NCBI GenBank assembly: GCA_024707265.1
Contig: JANQAB010000009.1
Coordinates: 310,001 to 374,000 of the forward strand
Origin: Sporocytophaga sp.
Lineage (GTDB): Bacteria; Bacteroidota; Bacteroidia; Cytophagales; Cytophagaceae
Direction: 5' to 3'
Length of the DNA: 64,000 bases
The notes under the pieces were generated by a model, which was given only the letters and a program-made list of their open reading frames with translations, searched no databases and was not told the DNA's origin. Positions 38,244-48,347 of this stretch are shown here, piece after piece (positions within the stretch are counted from its first letter, which is position 1; each line of letters starts with the position of its first letter). A program made the position numbers and the translations under genes.

Positions 38244-38732
38244 TCATTTGACTTCTTTATTCTTTTTATACTTCTTCTCCCATTTTTTAAAAATTGCCGG
38301 AACTTCATCATTGAAGAAATCGAAAAAATCAACGATTTCGTATAAGGATTGATTAAATTCTTTTGTGGATCTAGATCTCTGTTTCATAACTTCCTTGAAC
38401 AGAGCACTCATCTCGGAAATTTCTTCCATCTTCTTTTTCATATCCTCTTTCCAATTAAAGATTTTCAGACGGAAATATCTTTTTCTCACACCAGGGTAGG
38501 TGATGTATTCAATTCTGTTCAGAGAAATCAGAAGATTCAGGGAAGCACTTGTAGAACTTTTGCTGATTTTTAAACTGTTCTGAATTTCTTCAAATGTCAG
38601 TTCTGTTTTGTCTGAAACAAGTAAAAGACCTAGTATTCTGCCGGGTGCAGGTTGCATTCCCGATTTTTCATGGGCCACTCCCAATTTCTCAATAAGCTCT
38701 CGTTGCTTTGCTGTTAGAATCGACTCATTCAT
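38244..38732 (-). CDS. GbsR/MarR family transcriptional regulator
   Basis: 162 residues. Seen: a winged-helix DNA-binding core (about 30-95: GRILGLLLVSDKTELTFEEI, then SLKISKSSTSASLNLLI), followed by a long helical C-terminus for dimerisation (ending in a lysine-rich tail). GbsR-type proteins in Bacteroidota are often placed before transporter genes; here it precedes the TonB receptor on the same strand and probably regulates it and itself. Confidence 0.85.
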   Translation of the reverse strand: MNESILTAKQRELIEKLGVAHEKSGMQPAPGRILGLLLVSDKTELTFEEIQNSLKISKSSTSASLNLLISLNRIEYITYPGVRKRYFRLKIFNWKEDMKKKMEEISEMSALFKEVMKQRSRSTKEFNQSLYEIVDFFDFFNDEVPAIFKKWEKKYKKNKEVK

Positions 38733-38935
38733 ATAGATTATTTGTGATCAAGCTTTTGCAAATATATGCATTGCCACCTCTTATTAAAACTGATAACAGT
38801 CATCTTTAAATTAGAAAAATCTTAAACCCAGGGTAATACATTTAAATCCAAGGGGAGAGCATCGTGGTAACTTGTGCATGAATAAATATGTTCTGAATGT
38901 GTTAGGGGAATAAAATGATTTTATAGGTGTAGAAT

Positions 38936-40624
38936 ATGCAGTCATTAAGAAAATGGTTCAGAAACGTTCTTTTTAAGTATAAAAGCAGCAGACAGAATTC
39001 CAAAATGTTTCTTGAAACCGTGCTGGAAAATTTGCCCGCAATGGTATTTATAAAAGAAGCTGAGGAATTACGTTTTACCGCACTCAACAAAGCAGGAGAG
39101 GTTTTCCTCGGCTATAGCAAAGACCAGTTACTTGGTAAAAATGATTATGATTTTTTCCCAAAAGAACAGGCTGATTTTTTCACATCCCAAGACAGGTCTG
39201 TACTTGACAACAGAATACCAGTAAATATTCCGGAAGAACCAATTAAAACAAAAGATGGCTTGAAATGGCTTCATACTCAAAAAATACCTGTGGCAATTGA
39301 CAGTGGCAAACCCAAATACCTGGTGGGAATTTCTGTAGATATAACAGATAGAAAAATTGCAACGGACAAAATCAAAAAGTTCAATGAAGAGCTGGAGTCC
39401 AGTGTAAAAGAAAGAACTTCAGAACTGGAAAAAGCAAACAAAGAACTAAGGAAACAAATAAAAGAACGTACGAAAGCAGAAGAGAAGGCTAAGTTAAGCG
39501 AAGAAAGATATAAGTTCCTTGCAGATTCCATTCCCCAAATTGTTTGGACTGCCAATGCAAAAGGATCGATAGACTATATCAATAAACACGGATTTGACTA
39601 TGCCGGAATGGATTTTGAGCATAGCAAAGGATGGGGATGGCTTGCGATCTTGCACCCACATGATTACATTAAAACACTAAAAAAATGGAGAGACTCCCTT
39701 CTGACCGGAGAGCCATATGAATTAGAATACAGGCTCCTAAGAAGAGATGGGGAATACAGATGGCATCTCTCAAGAGCTTTGCCCATGAAAGATCCAAACG
39801 ACAAGATTGTAAAGTGGTTTGGCACCGCTACGGAAATTCATGATCAAAAACTTACCCTTGAATATCTTGCCAAAGTTAAAGAAGACATTGAAAAGATGAA
39901 TGAACAACTTAGCCTGAACAATGCTGAGCTCAACAGAATAAATCAGGACCTGGATAATTTTGTATATACAGCTTCTCATGACCTAAAAGCACCGGTAGCC
40001 AACATAGATGGACTACTCGAAATGCTTGATGTCTCACTCCAAGAAAAGCTCATAAGAGATGACGATATAGAAAACATAGTTCGTCTCATTAAAGGATCTA
40101 TAGAACGCTTTCAGAGAACAATCAAAGAACTTACGGATATAGGAAAAATTCAGAAAAATATCCATGAGGAGATAGAGGAGATAGATATTGCTTCTGTATT
40201 GGAAGAATTAAAACTTGATATTCAGAATCAGATAAAAGAGTCCGGTGCTTTAATAACTTCAGACCTGGGTGAAATATCAAAACTTAAGTTTTCAAAAGTC
40301 AATTTCAGAAGTGTCTTTTACAATGTTCTTATCAACGCCATAAAATACAGATCTCCTGAAAGAACCCCTTTGATCGAGATAAAAACCATCAATATGGCAG
40401 GATATGTAGTTTTAGAAATTAAAGATAATGGATTAGGGATAAAGGAAAGCCAACAGGAAAAAATTTTCTCTATGTTTAAAAGATTTCAAAGTCATATTGA
40501 AGGCTCTGGTATTGGTCTTTATATAGTAAAAAGAATTATGGAAAATGCAAATGGGAAAATTGAAGTTGATAGTGTTGAAAGCAAAGGATCTGCATTCCGA
40601 ATCTATTTCCCCAAAAATATATAG
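38936..40624 (+). CDS. PAS-domain sensor histidine kinase
   Basis: 562 residues, no membrane segment, so cytoplasmic. Seen: PAS (about 25-145, ENLPAMVFIKEAEELRF), a coiled coil (145-190), a second PAS/PAC (about 195-315, DSIPQIVWTANAKGSIDYI), HisKA with FVYTASHDLKAPVANIDGL (His in ASHD), and HATPase with NAIKYRSPER, IKDNGLGIK and GSGIGLYIVKRI. It is an orphan with no response regulator beside it. Its kinase core closely matches that of the 704-residue kinase at 51.5 kb, so the two are paralogues. Confidence 0.9.
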   Translation: MQSLRKWFRNVLFKYKSSRQNSKMFLETVLENLPAMVFIKEAEELRFTALNKAGEVFLGYSKDQLLGKNDYDFFPKEQADFFTSQDRSVLDNRIPVNIPEEPIKTKDGLKWLHTQKIPVAIDSGKPKYLVGISVDITDRKIATDKIKKFNEELESSVKERTSELEKANKELRKQIKERTKAEEKAKLSEERYKFLADSIPQIVWTANAKGSIDYINKHGFDYAGMDFEHSKGWGWLAILHPHDYIKTLKKWRDSLLTGEPYELEYRLLRRDGEYRWHLSRALPMKDPNDKIVKWFGTATEIHDQKLTLEYLAKVKEDIEKMNEQLSLNNAELNRINQDLDNFVYTASHDLKAPVANIDGLLEMLDVSLQEKLIRDDDIENIVRLIKGSIERFQRTIKELTDIGKIQKNIHEEIEEIDIASVLEELKLDIQNQIKESGALITSDLGEISKLKFSKVNFRSVFYNVLINAIKYRSPERTPLIEIKTINMAGYVVLEIKDNGLGIKESQQEKIFSMFKRFQSHIEGSGIGLYIVKRIMENANGKIEVDSVESKGSAFRIYFPKNI

Positions 40625-40656
40625 GCTGGTATAAGATTTATTAAAATCATTCATCT

Positions 40657-41375
40657 TAGCCTTCATCATAGAACCAAAATAAATGCCCGCTGGCAAGATG
40701 AAGTATCAACAACATTCGAATTAACAGCAGAAAGCACAAGCACGCCAGAAGTATTGAATTATTTAGTTCATCCACCTTTGACTTTAGCTCCAGCTTATCT
40801 GATATAACATTACTTCCCACAACTTCAGTCACCAAGGGAGTATTGATTGATGATACGCTATATGAAAGTTCAACACCATCAACAATAGCATAATCTGTTC
40901 CTTTCAAACCTCCTTTGACCAATGCAAAAATTATACTAAGAAGCTCCGGTGCTGTATTCTCTTAGTATTCAATCGGAAGCTCTGCTTTAACATAGTTTTC
41001 ACTTGGTGGTATAGTTATGGCCCCTTGGCCAACTGAAACTTCTTTACTGGGAAAAGGACGGATCCTCAGACATTATTATTCCGAATCTTAAAGAGCATGT
41101 TGACTTATACCAGAAAGAAATCTTTATAGGCTTTGCGGAAAAGTCCTCAGGATCTTCTTTAACTGCCTTTAATTTTAAAGCAAGACCTTTCTGGCCATCC
41201 TCTGCCATTTCTTAATAAAACTCAAAGGTTTCTTTACAATAAGAAGTTGCTAGCCAGGACACTCGTTCCTCCACATCAGCCCCAGTATCTTCAAAGCTTG
41301 GGTTCGGAAGTTGCTTTTATGCAGATAGACTTAATGACAAAAATAAAGATGCGATAAAAGTAATTGTTTTTCCAT
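40657..41375 (-). pseudogene. Degraded T9SS cargo gene (N-terminal LPNPSFE domain, C-terminal sorting domain)
   Basis: Reading fragments in order recovers a signal peptide (KTITFIASLFLSLSLSA), then KQLPNPSFEDTG, KETFEFY, EMAEDGQKGLAL, KPIKISFWYKS, ENYVKAELPIEY, ENTAPELL, VKGGLKGTDYAIVDGVELSY and a T9SS sorting-like end (NVVDTS, LPAGIYFGSMMK). Stops occur after LSLSA, FEFY (TAA) and IEY (TAA), the last two one substitution away from lysine codons, plus several frame changes. This resembles secreted proteins of the PCMD-like beta-sandwich type (inference). Unlike the homopolymer breaks elsewhere, these are true decay marks. Confidence 0.7.
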
Positions 41376-41488
41376 GTAGTAATTAAACTTTTTTTTAAGA
41401 TAAATGTATTCAAATTATACGCATAGGTAATAATTTATTAAGTTTAAGAACGGAAGCCTGAATAACCAGCTTCCCCGAAATCAGACCT

Positions 41489-44271
41489 TTATTGAACCAC
41501 TACCTTCTGAATTTTACCATCAATATTTATGAAGTAAATACCTGATGGGAGTTGATCTACAAAAAGATGATCTGAGTTTGTACCTTCAGCCATAACTGAC
41601 CCAGTAAGATCTGTCAGAATGAAAGTCTCCGCAGTTAAGCCGAAATACAATACATCTGAGGCAACCGGGTTTGGATAAACTTTTGTATTTGAAAGATTGT
41701 CATGCACATTGTTCTGGACATCGGAATCCATCCCAACATACCCAGAAGCAGTCCTTAGATCAGGAAAACTTGGATATGATGAAGAAGCTGTTGATGTAAT
41801 TGTTGTTGTAATGTTTCCCGTCAAAGTTCCCGTGCCTTCTGAAACAACGTAATAAGTTCCGGGATTTAAAACATACTCTACTCCTGCAGTTACAGGATTA
41901 GAACACCACGGGAAGTAGGTTATTGTGTTAGCCAAAATAGCTTTATCCGAGTATAACAGCTGGAGATTAACATCTGAAATTGCTGAGCCGCACTGATGGA
42001 TTACAACATTTGATTTCTGATTTAATGTAAATGAATAATAAACATCATCACTTGCATCTCCAATATCATTATCGTACCCATTAGATGTCGTATTCAAAGT
42101 ATTATTATAAGTGGTACCAAGATTCAAAACTCCGATACTTACAGGGTTTTCAAAAGATGATCCATACTTTTTAGGAATACCAACACAGCTGCTTATCCAA
42201 ACAGGATCGCTGGATTCACCAGCTGAAGATCCACCTAAAGTACCATAGTTAAAATCTGTCCCAGCAACACTGTGGAATAAAGTTTGACCTGTTCCTTCAT
42301 TAAGCCTGAAATAAAACTCCAAACCGGTAGTAAATCCATAATAAGTCCTTTCTGCATATTGTGATTTATTCATGTTCGCAGAAATTTCCGCTGCAGTTCT
42401 TGGAATTCTTCAGAATCTTATCTCGCCTATTTCACCTTTAAAATAAGTAGCGTTAGGATTCCCAGCATCATGACCTATCCGTACATCACCACCACCAACA
42501 ATACTATAAGCTGTAGTAGTCTGATTCGTCAATACTCCGTCTATATAAAATCTCAAAGCAGATCCTTGTCTCACCACTGCTATATGATGGCAATTATTAT
42601 CCAAGAGATTCGGACCATTAGCTGTATAGTTAATGCCCTGAAGATTCAATATCAATTTTCCGTTAGTAGAATTTAAGTAAAATTTAAATCCATTGTTTCC
42701 TGTTGTTCATGTAGATATTATAACAGGGTATTGCATACTGCTTGAACTACTTGCTTTTATTCTTGCTTCTACCGTGAAGTCGTAAGTACCCCAATTCCAT
42801 AAATGATTAGATGTAATTTTAGCGTAGTCATCAACGCCATCAAACTTCAATGCATTAGTTGAAATACCATCAGCAGAAAGATTCAATGGATTTGCAGGAT
42901 ATTCATATGCTCTCATATCCATTGGCCCATAAGCTGTTCTTGATATATATGTCCTGTCAACAAATATCGTAGAAATTCTTTCTGCACTATTGCTTGCAGG
43001 GCTTGTTGATTTCAAACGGAAATTTGATGAGCCTAATATGCCTGGAGCTTCATATTGAGGATCTGCAATAATGCAGGATTTGCATGTGATACCCGAAATT
43101 GAATTTGCATTTTTAAAAAGATTATTACTAAACACTGCATTCGTGAGGTTAACATGAGTTAACTCTCTGTAAATGCCCGAAAATATATTATTCTTAACAT
43201 TCAGATTAACAATAGCATTTACATAAAGATCTGCATTGTCTGCATACAGATTTACCTGATTATTGTAAAATGAATTGTTATAAATATCTACATTATCAGA
43301 TGTATATACCTATACTCCTGCTCCACCATTGTTATAAATGGCATTATTGGAGACTTCAGTTTTTCCTGCAAAACTAGGATAGCTATAAGGTCCTCTACCA
43401 TCTGAGAGATCCTGATTATGATTAAAATTGTCAATAATTATCCCATTGCCATCCCATCTTTGACCTAATTCCTGATTGGCCACTCTCAAGTCATTTCCAT
43501 AAACTTTATTCCTTGTAACTCGTATCCTCGCTTCGTTAACATTTAAAGGCGCGTTCGCAGCATAAAGGGTAGCTTGATAGAAGTTTATTACTGATGTACC
43601 ATAATATGTATACCAGCAATTGTTATATAATCAGCTCTCATAACTGAAATTCCTGCTGAAGGGAAATCTGATACATTGCAATCAACAACAGTAATGTGAT
43701 GTGGGATATTGTATTTATCGAGTCCATCAATCTCCGGATCCCAGGCAAAAGGACCAGTAATTAAAATTCCAACTCCATTAAACTTTGCAGGTGCTGTTGC
43801 TTTAGTCTGTGATTCAATCGCTGGATCTGTTGGATTGACACTACCATTGTTTCCTTGAAGTGTAAGTCCTTTAATTGTTATATAAGCAGGATTTACAGTT
43901 TTATTACTTTCACTTGTATGAATCTTTATCAAACTCCAGGATCCAGTAGCAGCGGATTTTAAAACAGGTGTATGTCCTGGATAATTAATAATAACAATAG
44001 GATCAGCTGAGGTCCCGGATTTATTAATTCTCATTAAAGGAGAAGTATCAGTAGCTCCTGTATAAGTTCCTCCCATGATGAACAAGGTGTCGCCAGCATT
44101 TGTTGCATTAACCCCAGTCTGAAGCCCATAAGGATTAATTGGATGTTTGCCTAATGGCTTACTTGAATCTCTTGTGTTACTCAAAGGGGTACCTGCATAA
44201 TACATGGTTGCCTGGGTACTTGTAAATGCTGTTATACAAAGTATTAATAGTGGGAAAAATCTCTTTTTCAT
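41489..44271 (-). pseudogene. Degraded tandem copy of the T9SS beta-helix/LamG/PPC cargo gene
   Basis: Aligns along its length with the intact gene at 44403-47231: signal peptide, right-handed beta-helix, LamG, PPC and T9SS sorting domains are all recognisable. Lesions: near 43590-43615, about 26 bp are missing where the intact copy reads EACEVYNN; TAG replaces the Lys codon in AGVKVFTSD at about 43312; TGA replaces Arg in VSSRTTG at about 42707; TGA replaces Trp in EIRLWNRA at about 42409. These are substitutions or a deletion, not homopolymer slips, so the copy is a genuine pseudogene. The last part (41489-42373) still has an open frame. Confidence 0.85.
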
Positions 44272-44362
44272 TTTAATTTTTTTTAGTTGGGCAATAAATT
44301 TATTCCATAGCAAGAAAAACTTATCTACGATATGAATTGAAGTTTATATGCACACGATGAAA

Positions 44363-44393
44363 CAGGAGCTATATAAAAAAATACAGCCCCTGT
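44363..44393 (-). terminator. Terminator-like hairpin after the 942-residue T9SS cargo gene
   Basis: ACAGGAGC and GCCCCTGT pair (one mismatch) across an A-rich loop, 10 bp beyond the stop of the cargo gene on the minus strand. There is no long T run; moderate call. Confidence 0.45.
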
Positions 44394-44402
44394 AATATTC
44401 AT

Positions 44403-47231
44403 TTATTGAACTATAACTTTCTGGATTTTACCATCAATGTTTATCAAATAAACTCCTTTAGGAAGAGTATCCACATTTATATGATCAACATTCTCACCTC
44501 CGGAAACCTCTGTGCCAGTAATATCCATCATTGAGTATTTTTCAACGTTACGTCCGAAATTTAAATCTCCTGATGAAATAGGGTTTGGAAATGCCAGCAC
44601 ATCTGCAGGGAAAGCGTTTTCTGTTGAAATGCTTTCTTTTGAATCCGCAGACTCATTAAATGCAGCCTTTCTTGTAAAATCTGCCGGCAAGTTAGACGCA
44701 GTAACTTCTATCGTTGTTGTAATACTGCCTGTTGTCAAGCCATACCCTTCTGAAGCAACATAATATGTTCCTGCATTCAGCACATAATTCAATTCTGCTT
44801 TATTACCTCCACAAGGAGCGCCATCGTCATCAGTGGCTATAATTTCCTTTTGAGTATTTATCAGGAATAAGTAAGAATCTGATATTCCTGAACCACAATT
44901 GGTGATCTTTACTTGTGATTTCTGAGCTATGGTAAATGTATAAAAAATATCGTCATTGTTATATCCAAAGTCATTATCATATCCGTTCGCTGAAACATTG
45001 CTTCTTGTATCTTTGTATATTGATCCAGAGCTCAGAGTTCCGATTCTTATAGGGTTTTCAAATGATGATCCGTATTTCTTAGGAATAGATGTGCAGCTTG
45101 ACACCCATTGAGGATCTGTAGATTCAATCGCTGATGTTGCACCCAAAACACAATGCCCGCTTCCTCTTACAAGAGCGCTATAAGCAGTTTGCCCATTTCC
45201 CTCATTAAGCCTCCAATACTCCTTTAAGTCCGCTGAGACTTGGAAAGTTCCGGCATCATAAAGTGATTTGTTATAATTCAAAGCTATTTCAGAATCGAGG
45301 CATGCTCTATTCCATAAACGAATTTCACTGATTTCTCCTTTAAAATACGTTACACTCGGATTGCCCGCATCATGGCCAATTCTTGTCAATCCACCCCCTG
45401 TGATACTAGTGTATACGGTATTTGTAGCTGTTAATGCTCCATCGACATAAAATTTTAAAGTAGATCCATTTCTCACAACCGCAATGTGGTGGCAATTATT
45501 ATCGAGTAAATTCTGATTACCACCTCCAAAATTCTGTCCTCCCATGTTGATATATAATCTTCCATTATCAAGATTATTGATATACACCTTCACACCATTG
45601 CTTCCCGTAGTTCTACTTGAAACAATAACAGGATAGCTCTGAGTTGTAGGGCTTGCCTTAACTCTAGCCTCAATTGTAAAATTAGCAGTGCCAATACCGC
45701 TAAATCCTGTATTATATAAAGAAGTAACGTAATCATCAACTCCATCGAACTTAAGAGCTGTCGCTAAATCACCATCAGCAGTGAGGTTTCGAAGGTTTGT
45801 GGGATACTCATAAGCCCCAATATCCATTGGTCCATATGCTGTTCTGGAATTATACGGTCTGTCTACTGTTATTGATGCAATTCTTTCAGCATTGTCTATT
45901 GCAGGGCTTGTTGGTTGAACCCTGAAGTTGGAAGACCCCAAAACTCCCGGCGCTACATATTGAGGATCTGCTATGATACAAGAATTACATGTAATTCCTG
46001 AAACTGAATTAGGGTTAGTAAAAATGTTATTGCTTAACACTGCATTAGTCAGACCAATAGCTGATAGCTCATTGTGGATACCTGAAATAATGTTGTTCTT
46101 TACAATTATATTAGTGATTCCACTTAAATCCAAGTCTGCATTATTTGCAAAATGGTTCGCCTGATTGTTATAGAAGGAATTGTTATAAACATCCAAATGA
46201 TCTGAGGTAAACACCTTCACTCCAGCACCTCCATTGTTAAAAGTCAGGTTATTGGACACCTCAACTTTACCAGGGTATGGTCCATACACAAACGGACCAG
46301 TACCGTTCTGTGTATCCTGGTTATGGTTAAAATTATCAATAATAATACCATTGCCATCCCATCTTTGACTCAATTTCTGATTATCAACCCGAAGGTCATT
46401 TCCATATGTTCTGTTCCTCACAACCCTAATCCTGTATTCATTAGAATTCACCGGAACGTTTGCTGCATATAATGAAGCTTGATAAAAATTAATTCCTGAA
46501 GTACCGAAAATAGTATACCAACAGTTATTATAAACTTCACAAGCCTCCACTGTAACATAATCTGCCCTTTGAACAGAGATACCAGAAGACGGAAATTCAT
46601 ATACCTTGCAGTCGGCAATCGTAATATGATGAGGAATATTATACTGACCTAATCCGTCAATATCCGGATCCCATTCAAATGGACCAGTAATTAGTATACC
46701 CTGACCATTAAATTTAGGTAGCTCACATCCTTTAACTGCGCATGGAAAATCATAACTTCCCGGCTGCGCTTCCAATGCAGGATCTGTCGGAGTAATACTC
46801 ATTGAGTTTCCTTGAAGAGTAAGTCCTTTTATGACAATATAAGCTGGTGTTACAGACGGAGCAGTTTCTAATGCATGAATTTTTATTAGGTTCCATGTGC
46901 CTTCTGCCGGTGCTTTAAGCAACGGTGTATGTCCCGGATAATTCAAAAATACAATAGGATCCGCAGCTGTCCCGGCCTTCGAAATCCTCATTAGAGGAGT
47001 GTAACTTGTAGCTGCAGTATACGTACCTCCCATTACATACAATGTATCTCCTGCAGCAGTGTTATTTACACCTACCTGCAAACTGGTGTATGGGTTATTG
47101 GGATGCTTGCCATAAGCCTTGTTTGCATCAGTCAATCCATTAAGAGGATTTCCTGCATAATAAGTAGTTGCCTTGCCGCTGATAAAAACAGCCATGCACA
47201 AGATCAATATTGGTAAAATCTTTTTTTTCAT
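44403..47231 (-). CDS. Secreted T9SS cargo: beta-helix, LamG, PPC and C-terminal sorting domain
   Basis: 942 residues. Seen: signal peptide (MKKKILPILILCMAVFISG), a right-handed parallel beta-helix with pectate-lyase-like repeats (about 30-430, rich in NN motifs such as NNSFYNNQ), a LamG/concanavalin-like domain (about 475-650, ALKFDGVDDYV, RIGHDAGNP), a PPC domain (about 700-830, SFENPIRIG, AGTYYVASEGYG) and a T9SS type A sorting domain (last 75 residues, FPNPISSGDLNF to LPKGVYLINI). It should be exported and fixed to the cell surface, probably to bind or cut polysaccharide. No catalytic residues can be assigned. Confidence 0.85.
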   Translation of the reverse strand: MKKKILPILILCMAVFISGKATTYYAGNPLNGLTDANKAYGKHPNNPYTSLQVGVNNTAAGDTLYVMGGTYTAATSYTPLMRISKAGTAADPIVFLNYPGHTPLLKAPAEGTWNLIKIHALETAPSVTPAYIVIKGLTLQGNSMSITPTDPALEAQPGSYDFPCAVKGCELPKFNGQGILITGPFEWDPDIDGLGQYNIPHHITIADCKVYEFPSSGISVQRADYVTVEACEVYNNCWYTIFGTSGINFYQASLYAANVPVNSNEYRIRVVRNRTYGNDLRVDNQKLSQRWDGNGIIIDNFNHNQDTQNGTGPFVYGPYPGKVEVSNNLTFNNGGAGVKVFTSDHLDVYNNSFYNNQANHFANNADLDLSGITNIIVKNNIISGIHNELSAIGLTNAVLSNNIFTNPNSVSGITCNSCIIADPQYVAPGVLGSSNFRVQPTSPAIDNAERIASITVDRPYNSRTAYGPMDIGAYEYPTNLRNLTADGDLATALKFDGVDDYVTSLYNTGFSGIGTANFTIEARVKASPTTQSYPVIVSSRTTGSNGVKVYINNLDNGRLYINMGGQNFGGGNQNLLDNNCHHIAVVRNGSTLKFYVDGALTATNTVYTSITGGGLTRIGHDAGNPSVTYFKGEISEIRLWNRACLDSEIALNYNKSLYDAGTFQVSADLKEYWRLNEGNGQTAYSALVRGSGHCVLGATSAIESTDPQWVSSCTSIPKKYGSSFENPIRIGTLSSGSIYKDTRSNVSANGYDNDFGYNNDDIFYTFTIAQKSQVKITNCGSGISDSYLFLINTQKEIIATDDDGAPCGGNKAELNYVLNAGTYYVASEGYGLTTGSITTTIEVTASNLPADFTRKAAFNESADSKESISTENAFPADVLAFPNPISSGDLNFGRNVEKYSMMDITGTEVSGGENVDHINVDTLPKGVYLINIDGKIQKVIVQ

Positions 47232-47692
47232 TTTCGTGTTTTAAAAAATTAAGTTTAAAATTTAGCTTGGGATTTCAGAAATTATAGATAAAAAGCAAGG
47301 ATCTATAAATGTCATTTTCAAATCAAATCTCAAAAAAAAGAAATGTCAGAGTCAGTGACAATCGCATATAAAAAAGCTGCATAGTGTTGCAATGGTGGAA
47401 GGCATAAACGTTTACCTATAAAGTAAAGCGGCCCCAGGAAAAAAATTTGCCTTAATCTACCAAGTAAACGCCTTGCCCGTATTGCAGATCATAGATCAAA
47501 AATTCGGAACTACTCAAAAAATAAAATCACTCAAAAAATTAAATATGCAAACAAAAAACTACGTAACGCACTATCATAGAACTGCTATAACTTTTATATT
47601 AATCTGATTTAGATCAAAGGTAGGTATAGAAAAACCCGATTGTACTACCCGAGAATGGTAGTCAGGTAAAAATAAAAAATGAATTAGGAAGA
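47232..47692. other. Intergenic gap upstream of the T9SS cargo gene
   Basis: 461 bp without a credible gene. It must contain the cargo-gene promoter and the end of the NarL-type regulator transcript. No clear terminator hairpin was found. Confidence 0.45.
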
Positions 47693-48313
47693 TTAAACCC
47701 AGTTATTTTTTCTTGCTTCTGCGATCGCATCTTCCTTATTCGAAACTTGCAGTTTTATGTAGATATTTTTGATGTGGAACTTCACTGTATCAAGGCTAAT
47801 GTTAAGTTCAGCAGCAATTGTTTTATAACTTTTACCAACGGACAAGAACTGGAGAATCTCTGATTCTCTTTCTGTAAGCAACTCCGGCTTTAGCTTTCTT
47901 TTAAATGAACGAACTACCATTCTTGCTATATTTGCACTCATAGGAGCTCCTCCCATCAGCAACTCTTCCAGTGCATCCAGGATTTGTCTCGTTCCGCTGT
48001 TTTTTGTAATGTACCCACTTGCCCCGGCTTCAAGAGAAGCAAAAACTTTTTCACTGTTCTCAAAAACAGTGACAACGAGTATTTCAACAGATGGTATAAT
48101 CTGTTTGATTTTCTTCGTACCTTCAATTCCACTCATTCCCGGTAAATCAACATCCATCAGCACAATATCAGGATTCAAAGCCTTGATTTCAACTAAGGCC
48201 TCTTCACAGGAGTTATATACACTTATAACTTTAAACTTATCAGTGAAATTTATAAGAAACTCAAAGCCCTTTACAAAATTTACATTATCCTCTATTATTA
48301 CTACAGATTTCAT
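47693..48313 (-). CDS. NarL/LuxR-type response regulator
   Basis: 206 residues. Seen: a receiver domain with phospho-acceptor D54 (IVLMDVDLPGMSG) and Lys in YITKNSG, and a LuxR-type HTH (LTERESEILQFLSVG, LDTVKFHIKNIYIKL). It is downstream of, and pairs with, the histidine kinase that ends 34 bp before it. The targets are unknown; the adjacent T9SS cargo gene on the same strand is a natural candidate (inference). Confidence 0.9.
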   Translation of the reverse strand: MKSVVIIEDNVNFVKGFEFLINFTDKFKVISVYNSCEEALVEIKALNPDIVLMDVDLPGMSGIEGTKKIKQIIPSVEILVVTVFENSEKVFASLEAGASGYITKNSGTRQILDALEELLMGGAPMSANIARMVVRSFKRKLKPELLTERESEILQFLSVGKSYKTIAAELNISLDTVKFHIKNIYIKLQVSNKEDAIAEARKNNWV

Positions 48314-48347
48314 TCTTGAAAATTAAAATATGATTTAAAATTGCAAA

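Noticed and set aside
41489-47231. CRISPR array or short tandem repeats in the repetitive T9SS region
   Set aside because: The repeats are beta-helix coding repeats and a gene-level tandem duplication; there is no regular repeat-spacer pattern anywhere in the window.
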